Of a DNA stretch of 33,880 nt, positions 6,855-15,054 are shown one piece after another. Position numbers and translations under genes: made by a program. Below the pieces are notes generated by a model. It saw nothing but the letters and a program-made list of their open reading frames with translations. It was not told the DNA's origin and ran no database searches. Within the stretch, counting starts at the first letter, position 1, and every line of letters begins with the position of its first letter. This stretch comes from Pseudomonas floridensis (GTDB lineage: Bacteria > Pseudomonadota > Gammaproteobacteria > Pseudomonadales > Pseudomonadaceae), in assembly GCF_002087235.1 (NCBI RefSeq), contig NZ_MUIO01000069.1, forward strand, positions 1 to 33,880, read 5' to 3'.

Positions 6855-8420
6855 CTACCGACTGAACCGCTCCGCCAGACTGTGCAGGTACTCCGCCATG
6901 TGTTCCAGTTCGCTGCTGATCTGCGAGCCTTGTTGCGCCTGACCGGCGCTCTGGTCGCAGAGCTGGGCGATACGGGTGATCTGCTGGCTGATGTTTTCGG
7001 CCACATGGCTTTGCTCTTCGGAAGCGGACGCCATTTGCTGGCTCATGCCAGTGATGCGGCTCACGGACTGGCTGATTCCGTCCAGCGCCTTTTGCACGGC
7101 TTCGACGCTGGCGACGCTTTCCTGGGAAATCTGTTCGCCCTTGTTGGCGGTCAGTACGGCGCGGGCCGCGCCGTCACGCAGGGAGGTGATGATCTGCTGG
7201 ATCTGCTCGGTCGAGGACTGGGTGCGTGAGGCCAGCGAGCGGACTTCGTCGGCTACGACAGCGAAGCCTCGGCCCTGCTCGCCAGCGCGGGCGGCTTCGA
7301 TGGCAGCGTTGAGCGCCAGCAGGTTGGTTTGCTGAGCAATGGAGGTGATGACGTCGACCACACTGCCGATGGATTGGGTGGCATTGGCCAGATCGCCCAC
7401 AGCCTGACCGATTTCGGTCACGGAGTTGGCCATGTGCCGGATCGCCAGAAGGCTTTCATCGGCCAGACCACGCCCCTGCTGGGCGAGCTTGTCGGCCTCT
7501 TCGGCGGCGGTGGCGGTGTTTTGTACGTTATGGGTAACTTCCTGAATGGTCGCCGCCATCTGGTTGATCGCGGTGGCCGACTGATCGGCCTCGCTGCGTT
7601 GCTGATCGAGCGACTCGGCCTGCCGCACCGACAATTGCGCCGATTGCCCGGCGTGCTGCCTGACGCTCTCGCCGGTGTCGGCAAGGCGAGTCAGGGCGGT
7701 TTGCAGCCGGGCCTCTTCGCTCAGCATGGCCAGATCGAGCTGGGCTTGAGGGCCGCGATTGTCACTGTAGGTCAACGCCACCAGCGCGCTGGTGAATGCC
7801 TTGGGATGTTCTTCAAGGGTCTTGCGAATGCTGTTGCGATGGCGAATCTCAAGAAAGCTGCCGAGCGCGATCAGGACCACCAGAATCATGGCGAAGGATG
7901 CTTTATCGTCAAGCAGATACACACCGACCATCAATGCTAACGCACACAGGACCATCGGCAGCTGGCGAACGATGTGATAGATCGCCGTGCTGACTTGCGA
8001 CACCGCCGATTTGCCCGCCCGCAGACGCGCATATAGCGCTTCGGCCCGGCGCACCTGGTCCCGGGTGGGCAACGAGCGCACCGACTCATACCCGACGATG
8101 CGACCGTTTTCATAGACCGCCGTGACGTAGGCGCTGACCCAATAGTAATCGCCCTGTTTGGAGCGGTTCTTGACCACGCCCATCCAGGGCTTGCCCTGCT
8201 TGATGGTCTCCCACATGTGCGCGAATACCGAGGCAGGCATGTCGGGGTGGCGTACCAGATTGTGCGGTTGCCCGATCAGTTCTTCGCGGGTGAAACCGCT
8301 GAGCGATACGAAGGCATCGTTGCAATAGGTGATGTGGCTGTTGAGGTCAGTGGTGGAGATCAGGCGCTCAGATGCGGCAAAGGTCCGCTCGGTCTGGGTA
8401 ACGGGCAAATTGACACGCAT
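6855..8420 (-). CDS. Aer-like PAS methyl-accepting chemotaxis protein
   Basis: The 521-residue protein has an N-terminal PAS domain (about 20-125; ISTTDLNSHITYCNDAFVSL, GQPHNLVRHPDMP, MPASVFAHMWETIKQGKPW), as in the redox receptor Aer, where it holds FAD. Two hydrophobic segments follow at about 155-195 (VLCALALMVGVYLL and FAMILVVLIALGSFLE), then a cytoplasmic signalling domain with the conserved hairpin TNLLALNAAIEAARAGEQGR around residue 370. It should sense energy or redox state and signal through CheW/CheA. The start at 8420 begins MRVNLPVTQTE, with AGGGAG about 11 bases before it; the longer frame upstream does not look like protein. No other chemotaxis genes are near, which is common for Pseudomonas receptors. 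Confidence 0.88.
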   Translation of the reverse strand: MRVNLPVTQTERTFAASERLISTTDLNSHITYCNDAFVSLSGFTREELIGQPHNLVRHPDMPASVFAHMWETIKQGKPWMGVVKNRSKQGDYYWVSAYVTAVYENGRIVGYESVRSLPTRDQVRRAEALYARLRAGKSAVSQVSTAIYHIVRQLPMVLCALALMVGVYLLDDKASFAMILVVLIALGSFLEIRHRNSIRKTLEEHPKAFTSALVALTYSDNRGPQAQLDLAMLSEEARLQTALTRLADTGESVRQHAGQSAQLSVRQAESLDQQRSEADQSATAINQMAATIQEVTHNVQNTATAAEEADKLAQQGRGLADESLLAIRHMANSVTEIGQAVGDLANATQSIGSVVDVITSIAQQTNLLALNAAIEAARAGEQGRGFAVVADEVRSLASRTQSSTEQIQQIITSLRDGAARAVLTANKGEQISQESVASVEAVQKALDGISQSVSRITGMSQQMASASEEQSHVAENISQQITRIAQLCDQSAGQAQQGSQISSELEHMAEYLHSLAERFSR

Positions 8421-8545
8421 TGAAAATCCACTCCCTGGTAAAAATGCAAAATATCCTGGGCACGCCTTGAAGGTGTAGCACACACCTGCAAAGTCACCAC
8501 CGCCGATCCAGCATCCTTGTATCGCCCGGCAAGCCGCGGTCTTTA

Positions 8546-9043
8546 ATGTGGCTCTTTAATAATGAAGCTCGGCAACTGGATGCTTTACTTCGCAGCGCCG
8601 ATCTCTGCACCATGCCGCCCTTGCAACGGCTCATCCTGTATCGAAGGCACTTCATGGCGCGCAAGACTCAACCTCTCCGACAGGTTTTTATCCACGCGAT
8701 GGGCGCTTTTTCCAAGGCCTTGGGCAAGGCGCTGGCTACGCTCGGGCGGCGTCGAGAACCGGAGACGGAACCGGTTCAAGCAAAAGCGCCTGCCATCGAA
8801 AAAACACTTGCGCATCACGTGCCCGCCAAAGACCGATCCAAACCGCGCAAACAGCGGCCCAAAGCCGCATCGCCGAAACCTGAGCCCAAGCCTGAAGCAA
8901 AACCTTCAGCGCCCCCTTGCCCACACTGCAAAAAGCCCATGGTGATCAAGGTTGCGCGCACCGGAAAGAATGCCGGTGAGTTCTGGGGCTGTGCGACGTA
9001 CCCAAAATGCCGTGGGATTCGACCGATTTTCCGTAAGCAATAA
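8546..9043 (+). CDS. Topoisomerase-type C4 zinc-ribbon protein
   Basis: The last ~35 residues form a zinc ribbon like those at the C-terminus of bacterial topoisomerase I: CPHCKKPMVIKVARTGKNAG followed by FWGCATYPKCRG, with four cysteines. The preceding ~60 residues are rich in Lys, Pro and Ala, a disordered basic linker likely to contact nucleic acid. The N-terminal part is not recognised. The 165-residue frame starts at 8546, but that ATG has no clear ribosome site. An internal ATG at 8654 is preceded by GAAGG at good spacing and would give 129 residues, so the start is uncertain. It stands alone, divergent from the chemoreceptor. The function is probably DNA or RNA binding. Confidence 0.7.
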   Translation: MWLFNNEARQLDALLRSADLCTMPPLQRLILYRRHFMARKTQPLRQVFIHAMGAFSKALGKALATLGRRREPETEPVQAKAPAIEKTLAHHVPAKDRSKPRKQRPKAASPKPEPKPEAKPSAPPCPHCKKPMVIKVARTGKNAGEFWGCATYPKCRGIRPIFRKQ

Positions 9044-9145
9044 AGATTGGGAATGGGAATGAGCAGGGCACTTTTTTGCACATGTCCGCTCACATGCGTC
9101 AGGCACAATGATGCCTTTCCGTCATTCAATAAGCAGGGAGTTCCA

Positions 9146-9733
9146 ATGCGCTCGTTCAGTTTCAAGGCAATGGTGATAGGCATGGCGCTAGTCGGCGCGC
9201 AGGCAACGGTCAGCGCTCAGGCCGCGACCCCGGCTCAGGCGACGGCCCCTGCGGCCGCAGTCCAGAAAGCTTCGGTACTGGACGGCAAACTGGCGTTTAC
9301 CCTGCCAGCGGGTTATGTGCGTGGCGAGATGCCAGAGATTGACGAGAAAGCCAAGGCGCAGGGCGTCACCGGTGCGCTGTATTCCAATGCCACTGACAAG
9401 CGCGTGGTGATCGTGACGGAGACGCCAATCCCGATGGACGTTAAAGCCAGCGATAACGACAGCGTCGTCCTCGATGGGCTGGTGACCGGGATCCTCGCGC
9501 AGCAAACCGCAGGCTATAAGGATTTCAAAAAACTGGGCGAAAAGAAGATCGTCAAGAAAAACGGGTTGGGCGTACGTCAGCTCGACACCTCCGCAACCAT
9601 GAGCGACGCGCAGGTACTGAGCACCACGATCATGGCGGCATCCGGCACCCGTGCAGCTGTATTGAACGTCGTTTCCAATGCGAAAAACCCGAAAGAGCAT
9701 GCCGCGCTGGTGAAAACCGTCATCGGTCAGTAA
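9146..9733 (+). CDS. Secreted protein of unknown function
   Basis: A 195-residue protein with a typical signal peptide (MRSFSFKAMVIGMALVGAQ, cleavage after an Ala-rich stretch). The mature part begins with an Ala/Pro/Gln linker and then a domain with LDGKLAFTLPAGYVRGEMPE and alternating strand-like segments ending LVKTVIGQ. The layout recalls small periplasmic DcrB-like proteins, but I cannot confirm the family. The ATG at 9146 is preceded by AGGGAG at ideal distance; the longer frame upstream is not protein-like. The gene converges on the LysR gene with only 11 bases between the stops, and no terminator is visible between them. Confidence 0.7.
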   Translation: MRSFSFKAMVIGMALVGAQATVSAQAATPAQATAPAAAVQKASVLDGKLAFTLPAGYVRGEMPEIDEKAKAQGVTGALYSNATDKRVVIVTETPIPMDVKASDNDSVVLDGLVTGILAQQTAGYKDFKKLGEKKIVKKNGLGVRQLDTSATMSDAQVLSTTIMAASGTRAAVLNVVSNAKNPKEHAALVKTVIGQ

Positions 9734-9744
9734 TCACGCAACGC

Positions 9745-10665
9745 TCACTCCACACGCAGGGCACCTGACAGCAACTCAACCAGGCCCTGCACCTTGGGCA
9801 GCGATTCACGACTGCGTGGCCAGGCCAGGTGCAACGCCAGGCCTTCGGTGGCCAGATGGGGCAGAATTTCCACCAGCTCGCCACGCTGTAATTGATCCTT
9901 GATCATCCAGGTGGCCAGTTGCGCGATGCCGCAGGCCGAAGTCACAGCGCCAACCTGAGCTTCGCCATTGCCCACCACGATACGCGCCTCGACCGTCCGG
10001 GTTTCCGGCTGACCCTGCGCATCGACGAACAGCCACGGACTGACGCTGCCATCTCCCCGTCCGAACAGAATGCAGGCATGCTCGGCCAGTTCCTCGAACG
10101 TGCGCGGCATGCCATGCCGCTGCAGATAGGCAGGCGCGGCACAGAAGATCACCCGCTCGGTGCCCAGATAACGATGAGCCAGGCCCGCTGGCCAGATACT
10201 CGGCCCGCCGATGCGCACCGCAAGGTCGATGCCCTCCTCCAGAATATCCACGAAACGGTCCGTGAAGGTGACATGGGGACGCAGCTTGGGATGACTCTCT
10301 GCAAACGCCAGAATCTGCGGCAGTACATGCAATCGACCGTAAGTCGCAGGCAGGTCGATGCGCAGTTGCCCGGCAGGTTCGGAGCGCTGCGCAGCCAGTG
10401 AGGTTTCGGCCTCTTCCAGTTCAGCCAGCATGCGCGTGCAGACCGCATGGTAGGCCGTGCCCTCCTCGGTCAGCGCGAGGCTTCGCGTGGTGCGCTGAAA
10501 AAGGCGCATACCGAGACGACTTTCCAGACGCGCCACACTTTTGCTGACCGCAGAATTGGTCAGGCTCAGGCGCTCTGCGGCGGCTGTGAAACTGCCTGCG
10601 TTGGCCACAGCCACGAAGGTTTCGATGCCCTTGAGACGATCGGTAGACAGCATGCTCAGTGCCAT
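9745..10665 (-). CDS. LysR-family transcriptional regulator
   Basis: The 306-residue protein has the standard LysR layout: an N-terminal winged helix-turn-helix (about 8-65; LKGIETFVAVANAGSFTAAA, then LTNSAVSKSVARLESRLG and LFQRTTRSLALTEEG), and a periplasmic-binding-like effector domain from about 95 (GQLRIDLPATYGRLHVLP, DLAVRIGG). It belongs to the CrgA/DsdC-like subgroup common in Pseudomonas. It is divergent from an MFS exporter gene, the classical arrangement for a LysR protein controlling its neighbour and itself. A dyad fitting a LysR operator lies between them. The start at 10665 has a weak ribosome site; the ATG at 10653 is an alternative. The ligand is unknown. Confidence 0.9.
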   Translation of the reverse strand: MALSMLSTDRLKGIETFVAVANAGSFTAAAERLSLTNSAVSKSVARLESRLGMRLFQRTTRSLALTEEGTAYHAVCTRMLAELEEAETSLAAQRSEPAGQLRIDLPATYGRLHVLPQILAFAESHPKLRPHVTFTDRFVDILEEGIDLAVRIGGPSIWPAGLAHRYLGTERVIFCAAPAYLQRHGMPRTFEELAEHACILFGRGDGSVSPWLFVDAQGQPETRTVEARIVVGNGEAQVGAVTSACGIAQLATWMIKDQLQRGELVEILPHLATEGLALHLAWPRSRESLPKVQGLVELLSGALRVE

Positions 10666-10677
10666 TTGATGAATTAA

Positions 10678-10696
10678 ATTCCATAATGCACGGAAT
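10678..10696. promoter_or_regulatory. Candidate LysR operator
   Basis: ATTCC and GGAAT flank nine bases in the 98-base space between the divergent LysR and MFS genes. This fits the T-N11-A dyad shared by many LysR binding sites. It lies 13 bases from the regulator start and about 70 from the MFS start, a position allowing control of both. Confidence 0.45.
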
Positions 10697-10763
10697 ATTC
10701 GCCAAAGATAGGCAAAGTTTTCTGCAATATGCTGGCCCGCTCATTTTCTATCGGGTATGTGTC

Positions 10764-11978
10764 ATGCCGTCTCAGGAAACAAACTCCACCGCCGCGAGCG
10801 AACGCTCGACCGGCGCGGGTCTGTCCATCGCCATTCTGGCGCTGGCCGGATTTGTGATCGTCACCACCGAATTCCTCATCATCGGGTTGCTGCCTGCACT
10901 GGCCCGGGATTTGGGCATCTCGATTTCCAGCGCGGGTTTGCTGGTAACTCTCTTTGCCTTCACGGTCATGCTATTCGGCCCGCCGCTGACGGCGATGCTC
11001 TCGCACCTGGACCGCAAAAAAACGTTCATCGTCATTCTGCTGATCTTCGCGGCGTCCAATGCGCTGGCGGCGATATCGAGCAACATTTGGGTATTGGCAC
11101 TGGCGCGCTTCATACCGGCGCTGGCGTTGCCGGTGTTCTGGGGCACGGCCAGTGAAACCGCCGGTTTGATGGCCGGGCCGAAACAGGCTGGCAAAGCCGT
11201 GGCGCAGGTGTATCTGGGGATCTCGGCGGCCATGCTGTTCGGCATTCCACTGGGCACGGTGTTTGCCGATGCCGTGGGCTGGCGCGGTGCGTTCTGGGCG
11301 CTGACCGCTCTTTCTGCATTGATGGCCCTGCTGTTGGCGATCTCGATGCCGACGCTGGCGCCGACGGCCAAGGTCGGGCTGGCTCAGCAAGCCCGAATCC
11401 TGCGTGACCCGCATTTTATCGCCAACCTGCTGCTGTCGATTCTGCTCTTCACCGCCATGTTCGGCGCTTATACCTATCTGGCCGACACGCTGGAACGCAT
11501 CGCCGGTATCGATTCGGCGCACGTGGGCTGGTGGCTGATGGGCTTCGGCGCGGTCGGTCTGCTGGGTAATACGCTGGGCGGACGTTTCGTCGATCGCAGC
11601 CCGCTGGGTTCGACCATGGTTTTCGCCCTGCTGCTGGCACTGGGCATGACTGCAAGTGTTCCGGTTGCCGGATCGCTGCCACTGCTCGCTGTGGTGCTGG
11701 CGGTATGGGGCATTGCGCACACGGCCTTGTTCCCCATCTGCCAGATCCGGGTCATGAAAGCCGCTCCGCAGGCACAGGCGCTGGCGGGCACACTGAATGT
11801 GTCGGCAGCCAATGCCGGCATCGGGCTGGGCTCGATCATCGGCGGCGTCACCATCGAATACCTGGGCCTGGCGGCCGTTGGTTACGTGGCGGCAGTCGTC
11901 GCGCTGCTGGCCATCGCGCTGGCCTGGCTGACCATGACGCGCAAAGCGCGCAGCGACGCGTCAGCCGTTGCGGCGTAA
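10764..11978 (+). CDS. MFS transporter, DHA1-type drug/metabolite exporter
   Basis: The 404-residue protein shows about twelve membrane helices. Family features are FVIVTTEFLIIGLLPALARD at helix 1, the loop HLDRKKTFI between helices 2 and 3, and RFIPALALPVFWGTASETAG near helix 4-5. This resembles the AraJ/YdhP/sugar-efflux branch of drug:H+ antiporter-1 exporters. It probably exports a small organic compound using the proton gradient. The ATG at 10764 (MPSQETNSTA) was chosen because the longer frame starts inside the divergent regulator; its ribosome site is weak. It is likely controlled by the divergent LysR protein. The substrate cannot be told from sequence. Confidence 0.85.
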   Translation: MPSQETNSTAASERSTGAGLSIAILALAGFVIVTTEFLIIGLLPALARDLGISISSAGLLVTLFAFTVMLFGPPLTAMLSHLDRKKTFIVILLIFAASNALAAISSNIWVLALARFIPALALPVFWGTASETAGLMAGPKQAGKAVAQVYLGISAAMLFGIPLGTVFADAVGWRGAFWALTALSALMALLLAISMPTLAPTAKVGLAQQARILRDPHFIANLLLSILLFTAMFGAYTYLADTLERIAGIDSAHVGWWLMGFGAVGLLGNTLGGRFVDRSPLGSTMVFALLLALGMTASVPVAGSLPLLAVVLAVWGIAHTALFPICQIRVMKAAPQAQALAGTLNVSAANAGIGLGSIIGGVTIEYLGLAAVGYVAAVVALLAIALAWLTMTRKARSDASAVAA

Positions 11979-11997
11979 GCGTCTCCGGTCGAACGTC

Positions 11998-12026
11998 AGC
12001 CTGTGGTGTCCCTCAGCGACAGGCTG
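11998..12026 (+). terminator. Possible terminator hairpin after the MFS gene
   Basis: CAGCCTGT and ACAGGCTG make an 8-bp stem with a 13-base loop 20 bases after the MFS stop. No T-run follows, so it would be a weak intrinsic terminator at best. Confidence 0.35.
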
Positions 12027-12237
12027 GCGTGCGCCCTCAATCACTTTTTTGAAGGGATGAGTTACGCAGTTCCACTCAAAAAACCGATGACATGCCGCGC
12101 AATACGGGATGTCATGACCCGATCTGCATGAATAATGGCAAAATGATCTTCCCTTGGCATTTGTGACACGCCAAACTCTCTCCTTTCGGTCAAGGATGAA
12201 GGTTTCTGACCGGTTGAATCAGCTTCCGGTAAGCGTT

Positions 12238-13314
12238 ATGAACCGATATCAAGGTAAAGGGCTGGCATTTGCCAAGCGAATCTATGCGCCGAGAACCGTT
12301 GGCGTCAGCGTAGGCTTCCTGACCGTCGCAGTCTCTCTGTTCTATGTGAACGCTCCGCAATGGCTGTGGCCACTGGCGTTCTTCAATGCGTTGGTGTGGC
12401 CGCATGTCGCCTACCAATTGGCCAGAATCTCCAGACATCCCTATCAGGCCGAATGGCGTAACCTGCTGACCGACTCGTTCGCCGGCGGTTTCTGGATCGG
12501 TGCCATGGGGTTTGCCGTACTGCCGGGCATCACCGTGGTCGCCATGATGGCCATGCACAATATCGCAGCGGCTGGCCCGCGCCTGATGCTCAGAGGCTTC
12601 GTCGCACAGGCGGCGGGGATTCTGGTGTCGTTGGTGGTGCTCGACCCGGTCATCGATCCGCACAGCACCGACATGCAGATGTACGCCTGCCTCCCGGTGC
12701 TGGTGATCTATCCGATCTTCATCGGCTGGATGAGCCACCAAGTGACACTCAAACTGCGCGAGCACAGGAACATACTGCACAAGCTCAGCCGTACCGACAG
12801 CCTGACCGGCCTGCTCAATCATGGCGCCTGGAAGGAACTGCTCGACATGGAGTTCGCCAAGAGCCGAAGCCTGAATCAGGAATGCGTGATTGCGCTGATC
12901 GACATCGACTTCTTCAAGACCATCAATGACACTTACGGCCATCTGGTGGGCGACACCGTGCTGCAGAGCATCAGCCAGGCGCTGATCGACAACCTGCGCA
13001 AGACCGACCTGAGCGGACGGTGTGGCGGCGACGAGTTCTGCGTGATTCTGCCGGGTGCCAACACGGCGCAAGCCAGCAGGATTCTCGAGAAACTGCGTCT
13101 GGCCATCGATGAACTCACCTACTCCCTGCATGAAGACCTCAAGGTCAGCCTGAGCATCGGCATTGCGGCCTACAACCATTCGCTGAACGACACGGCGTCC
13201 TGGCTGCACGAAGCCGACAAGGCGCTCTACCTCGCCAAGAGCACCGGCCGCAATCGCGTGGTCAGTGCCGACGACATCAGAGCCGACTGCCCGACCATGA
13301 GCACTCAGACGTGA
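12238..13314 (+). CDS. MASE2-GGDEF diguanylate cyclase
   Basis: The 358-residue protein has an N-terminal MASE2 membrane domain (LAFAKRIYAPRTVGVSVGF, then several hydrophobic helices to about residue 165) and a C-terminal GGDEF domain. The catalytic signature CGGDEFC is intact at 263-267, and the inhibitory I-site RKTD lies at 254-257 with normal spacing. It should make cyclic di-GMP from two GTP at the inner membrane with product inhibition. MASE2-GGDEF is the layout of AdrA/DgcC, which promotes cellulose and biofilm in enterics. The start is uncertain: 12238 gives a protein beginning MNRYQGKGLAFA; in-frame upstream starts at 12196 and 12154 are possible. The gene is monocistronic. Confidence 0.87.
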   Translation: MNRYQGKGLAFAKRIYAPRTVGVSVGFLTVAVSLFYVNAPQWLWPLAFFNALVWPHVAYQLARISRHPYQAEWRNLLTDSFAGGFWIGAMGFAVLPGITVVAMMAMHNIAAAGPRLMLRGFVAQAAGILVSLVVLDPVIDPHSTDMQMYACLPVLVIYPIFIGWMSHQVTLKLREHRNILHKLSRTDSLTGLLNHGAWKELLDMEFAKSRSLNQECVIALIDIDFFKTINDTYGHLVGDTVLQSISQALIDNLRKTDLSGRCGGDEFCVILPGANTAQASRILEKLRLAIDELTYSLHEDLKVSLSIGIAAYNHSLNDTASWLHEADKALYLAKSTGRNRVVSADDIRADCPTMSTQT

Positions 13315-13392
13315 CGCATCAACGCCGTGCCTTGAATCGAATTCGTCATAGCAACGCTACGTACCGTAAGACCAGACGTCATGAACCCAAGG

Positions 13393-14112
13393 TCAACCGA
13401 CAGCGTGTTGAAGCCCGGTCAGGTGTTCGAGCAGCCACTGTGGCTCGCGTGTTTCAAGCGTCCTGCTGATCGGCTCTTCCAGCTCCAGCTTGCCGTAAAG
13501 CGCTTCTTCATGATCCAGGTGCGCTTGTTGAACGGCGCGGTAATCCAGTGGGTAGATGCTTTTTTCGATCGGCAGCAGACGGTCGAAATGTTCGAGCAGC
13601 CCGTGAAAGACGATCCGGCGCTCGACAGTATTGCGGGTGGTCGCGATGAGCTTGGCAAAGAATGCGCTGTCGCTGCGCTTCAAGGCATCGGCGGCGGTGT
13701 AACGCTCGACGAGCGTGTAATGCGCGGTGTCGTCGAAAACCATGCAGCACAGCGCCTCTCGGGAACAGTGATCAAAGGGATTGTCCGAAGGGGGACGTCG
13801 GCAGAGTGCACCCAGCACGAACTGCACAGCCTGCTCGGCGAGTGCCTGGCGCTTGCGGTCGATCAGGCTTTTCAAATCCTCGAAGGCAGGCGCCTGACGC
13901 CCCTGCTCCCTGACCTGCCGGGACAACCTGGCAAGGACACCGGCCGGCCCAAGCAGCGCGGCCTGCTGTTCGGCCAGCCTGACTCGACCGAGGACCGCCT
14001 GCCGTGCGGCCAGTTGCTCAAAGTCCGTCATACGATCAAGGTCGGCACTGTGCGGGTCCGGCCGCGATGACTGATCGGTACGGGATTCGCGCCGAACAAG
14101 GCAAACAGTCAT
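13393..14112 (-). CDS. Unrecognised 239-residue protein
   Basis: No family was recognised. The ATG at 14112 has an ideal AAGGAG site 6-8 bases before it, and codon bias is normal for the neighbourhood. The protein is soluble, mostly helical in character, with a basic Ser/Arg-rich first 40 residues and then many Leu/Ala/Arg/Gln heptad-like stretches (DFEQLAARQAVLGRVRLAEQ; LKSLIDRKRQALAEQAVQF). A short segment with two adjacent cysteines (REALCCMVFDDTAHYTLVE) and a C-terminal Glu/Leu-rich part follow. It shares strand and neighbourhood with the LuxR-type regulator at 14419-14673 but is 306 bases downstream, so co-transcription is uncertain. Confidence 0.7.
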   Translation of the reverse strand: MTVCLVRRESRTDQSSRPDPHSADLDRMTDFEQLAARQAVLGRVRLAEQQAALLGPAGVLARLSRQVREQGRQAPAFEDLKSLIDRKRQALAEQAVQFVLGALCRRPPSDNPFDHCSREALCCMVFDDTAHYTLVERYTAADALKRSDSAFFAKLIATTRNTVERRIVFHGLLEHFDRLLPIEKSIYPLDYRAVQQAHLDHEEALYGKLELEEPISRTLETREPQWLLEHLTGLQHAVG

Positions 14113-14418
14113 GGGTTGCTCCTTATGTTTTTTATGTGTTGTGTTGCAGACCAACGGGTCGAGTGCCCCGATTGCATTCAAACTGCATTCGATACTCGCC
14201 GACATTGAGAAAAATGTGCTCCACATTGATATAGAGCTCTCGAAACCGATCCTGCCACCCCGCAGAAAAGGCCACGACGACTTCTTGGATCAATACCGGA
14301 CCCAAACAGCAGACAAACGTCTTGTTATGAAAGCTGAATCGAATAATCTGCTGTTCCTGATAACACCGATATACAGTCAGGCCCTCTGACGTCGATAACT
14401 ACCGGTCTCTGAATATCA
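14113..14418. other. Intergenic region between the LuxR gene and the unknown gene
   Basis: About 306 bases with lower GC than the neighbouring genes. No domain-bearing frame, hairpin terminator or repeat was found. It probably contains the promoter of the leftward 239-residue gene. No hrp box was seen on either strand. Confidence 0.4.
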
Positions 14419-14673
14419 CTATTGTGCCGAGATCATCCCGCCAGACAACCCGACAGATGTAGGGGGTTGGACGCTCTTGCCTGGCGACACCAGAACCGAG
14501 ACGCAACGCGCCATCAACTCGGCACGGGTTCTGGCCTGACCTTTTCGAAGCAATGAAGACACGTGATCACGCACCGTGTAATCGCTGATGCAGAGTGTGC
14601 GTGCGATTTCCTTGTTGGTTCGCCCTTGCAGCAACAGCTCCAAAACTTCCTGTTCTCGAATGGTCGCCCACAT
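14419..14673 (-). CDS. Stand-alone LuxR-type HTH regulator
   Basis: The 84-residue protein is little more than a LuxR/GerE DNA-binding domain: REQEVLELLLQGRTNKEIAR, then LCISDYTVRDHVSSLLRKG with the recognition helix, followed by a Ser/Pro/Gly tail. There is no receiver or autoinducer domain, as in small orphan regulators such as GerE. GAGGG lies about 9 bases before the ATG at 14673. A long AT-rich region with a 37-base dyad (14875-14911) lies upstream and could be an operator. It may control the unknown downstream gene; that is inference. Confidence 0.82.
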   Translation of the reverse strand: MWATIREQEVLELLLQGRTNKEIARTLCISDYTVRDHVSSLLRKGQARTRAELMARCVSVLVSPGKSVQPPTSVGLSGGMISAQ

Positions 14674-14874
14674 GGTGTTGCCCTCTTGTTATCACTGTAC
14701 CCACGGATGAATCTGTAGGATATTTCTCACACTTATCATCCATGACCTCAAGAGTAAATCGGCTCTGGAGCCACTTTATTTAGCGTTCTTTTTCCCAATC
14801 ATAGATCCAAAGAAAAATCCTACAGAAAACTCAGAAACACCTTAGAAAAAACTTAGCGAGTACTACAAACAAGC

Positions 14875-14911
14875 GATCGCCGCGCACTCATTTAAATGCA
14901 CACTCGCGATC
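14875..14911. promoter_or_regulatory. 37-base imperfect dyad
   Basis: GATCGC at the left end and GCGATC at the right end are placed symmetrically around the palindrome CATTTAAATG. The dyad is 200 bases upstream of the LuxR-type gene. It could bind a dimeric regulator; nothing in the sequence shows which one. Confidence 0.3.
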
Positions 14912-15019
14912 AATACAGTAAGTAGTCGTTGAAGAAACAGGCGCAAGATAAACTTGCACACCTACAATTACAATCAGTTGTTACAATTGGGTTCAGTCAA
15001 TTGTCGGCGCACTGGCTGA

Positions 15020-15047
15020 ACCTCCGTCAGCGGATGCGGACGGAGGT
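15020..15047 (-). terminator. Hairpin after the ECF42 cluster
   Basis: ACCTCCGTC and GACGGAGGT form a perfect 9-bp stem with a 10-base loop, 8 bases beyond the stop of the VOC gene on its strand. The T-run is missing, but position and stem strength fit transcription termination of the four-gene cluster. Confidence 0.55.
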
Positions 15048-15054
15048 GGTTTCG

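Larger units (their letters stand above)
14674..15054. other. AT-rich intergenic region upstream of the LuxR gene
   Basis: About 380 bases, clearly richer in A and T than its surroundings between 14700 and 15000. No protein-like frame was seen. It holds an imperfect dyad at 14875-14911 and, at its right edge, the hairpin following the VOC gene. Such AT-rich patches in Pseudomonas often mark silenced or acquired DNA and complex promoters. Confidence 0.5.

Noticed and set aside
10971..11720. Long antisense frames across the MFS exporter
   Set aside because: Low-complexity Arg/Gln/His-rich translations with no start signal, lying over a clear twelve-helix protein.
12190..13209. A 339-codon open frame antisense to the diguanylate cyclase
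   Set aside because: The opposite strand encodes intact MASE2 and GGDEF domains; the antisense product is His/Gln/Arg-rich with no family.
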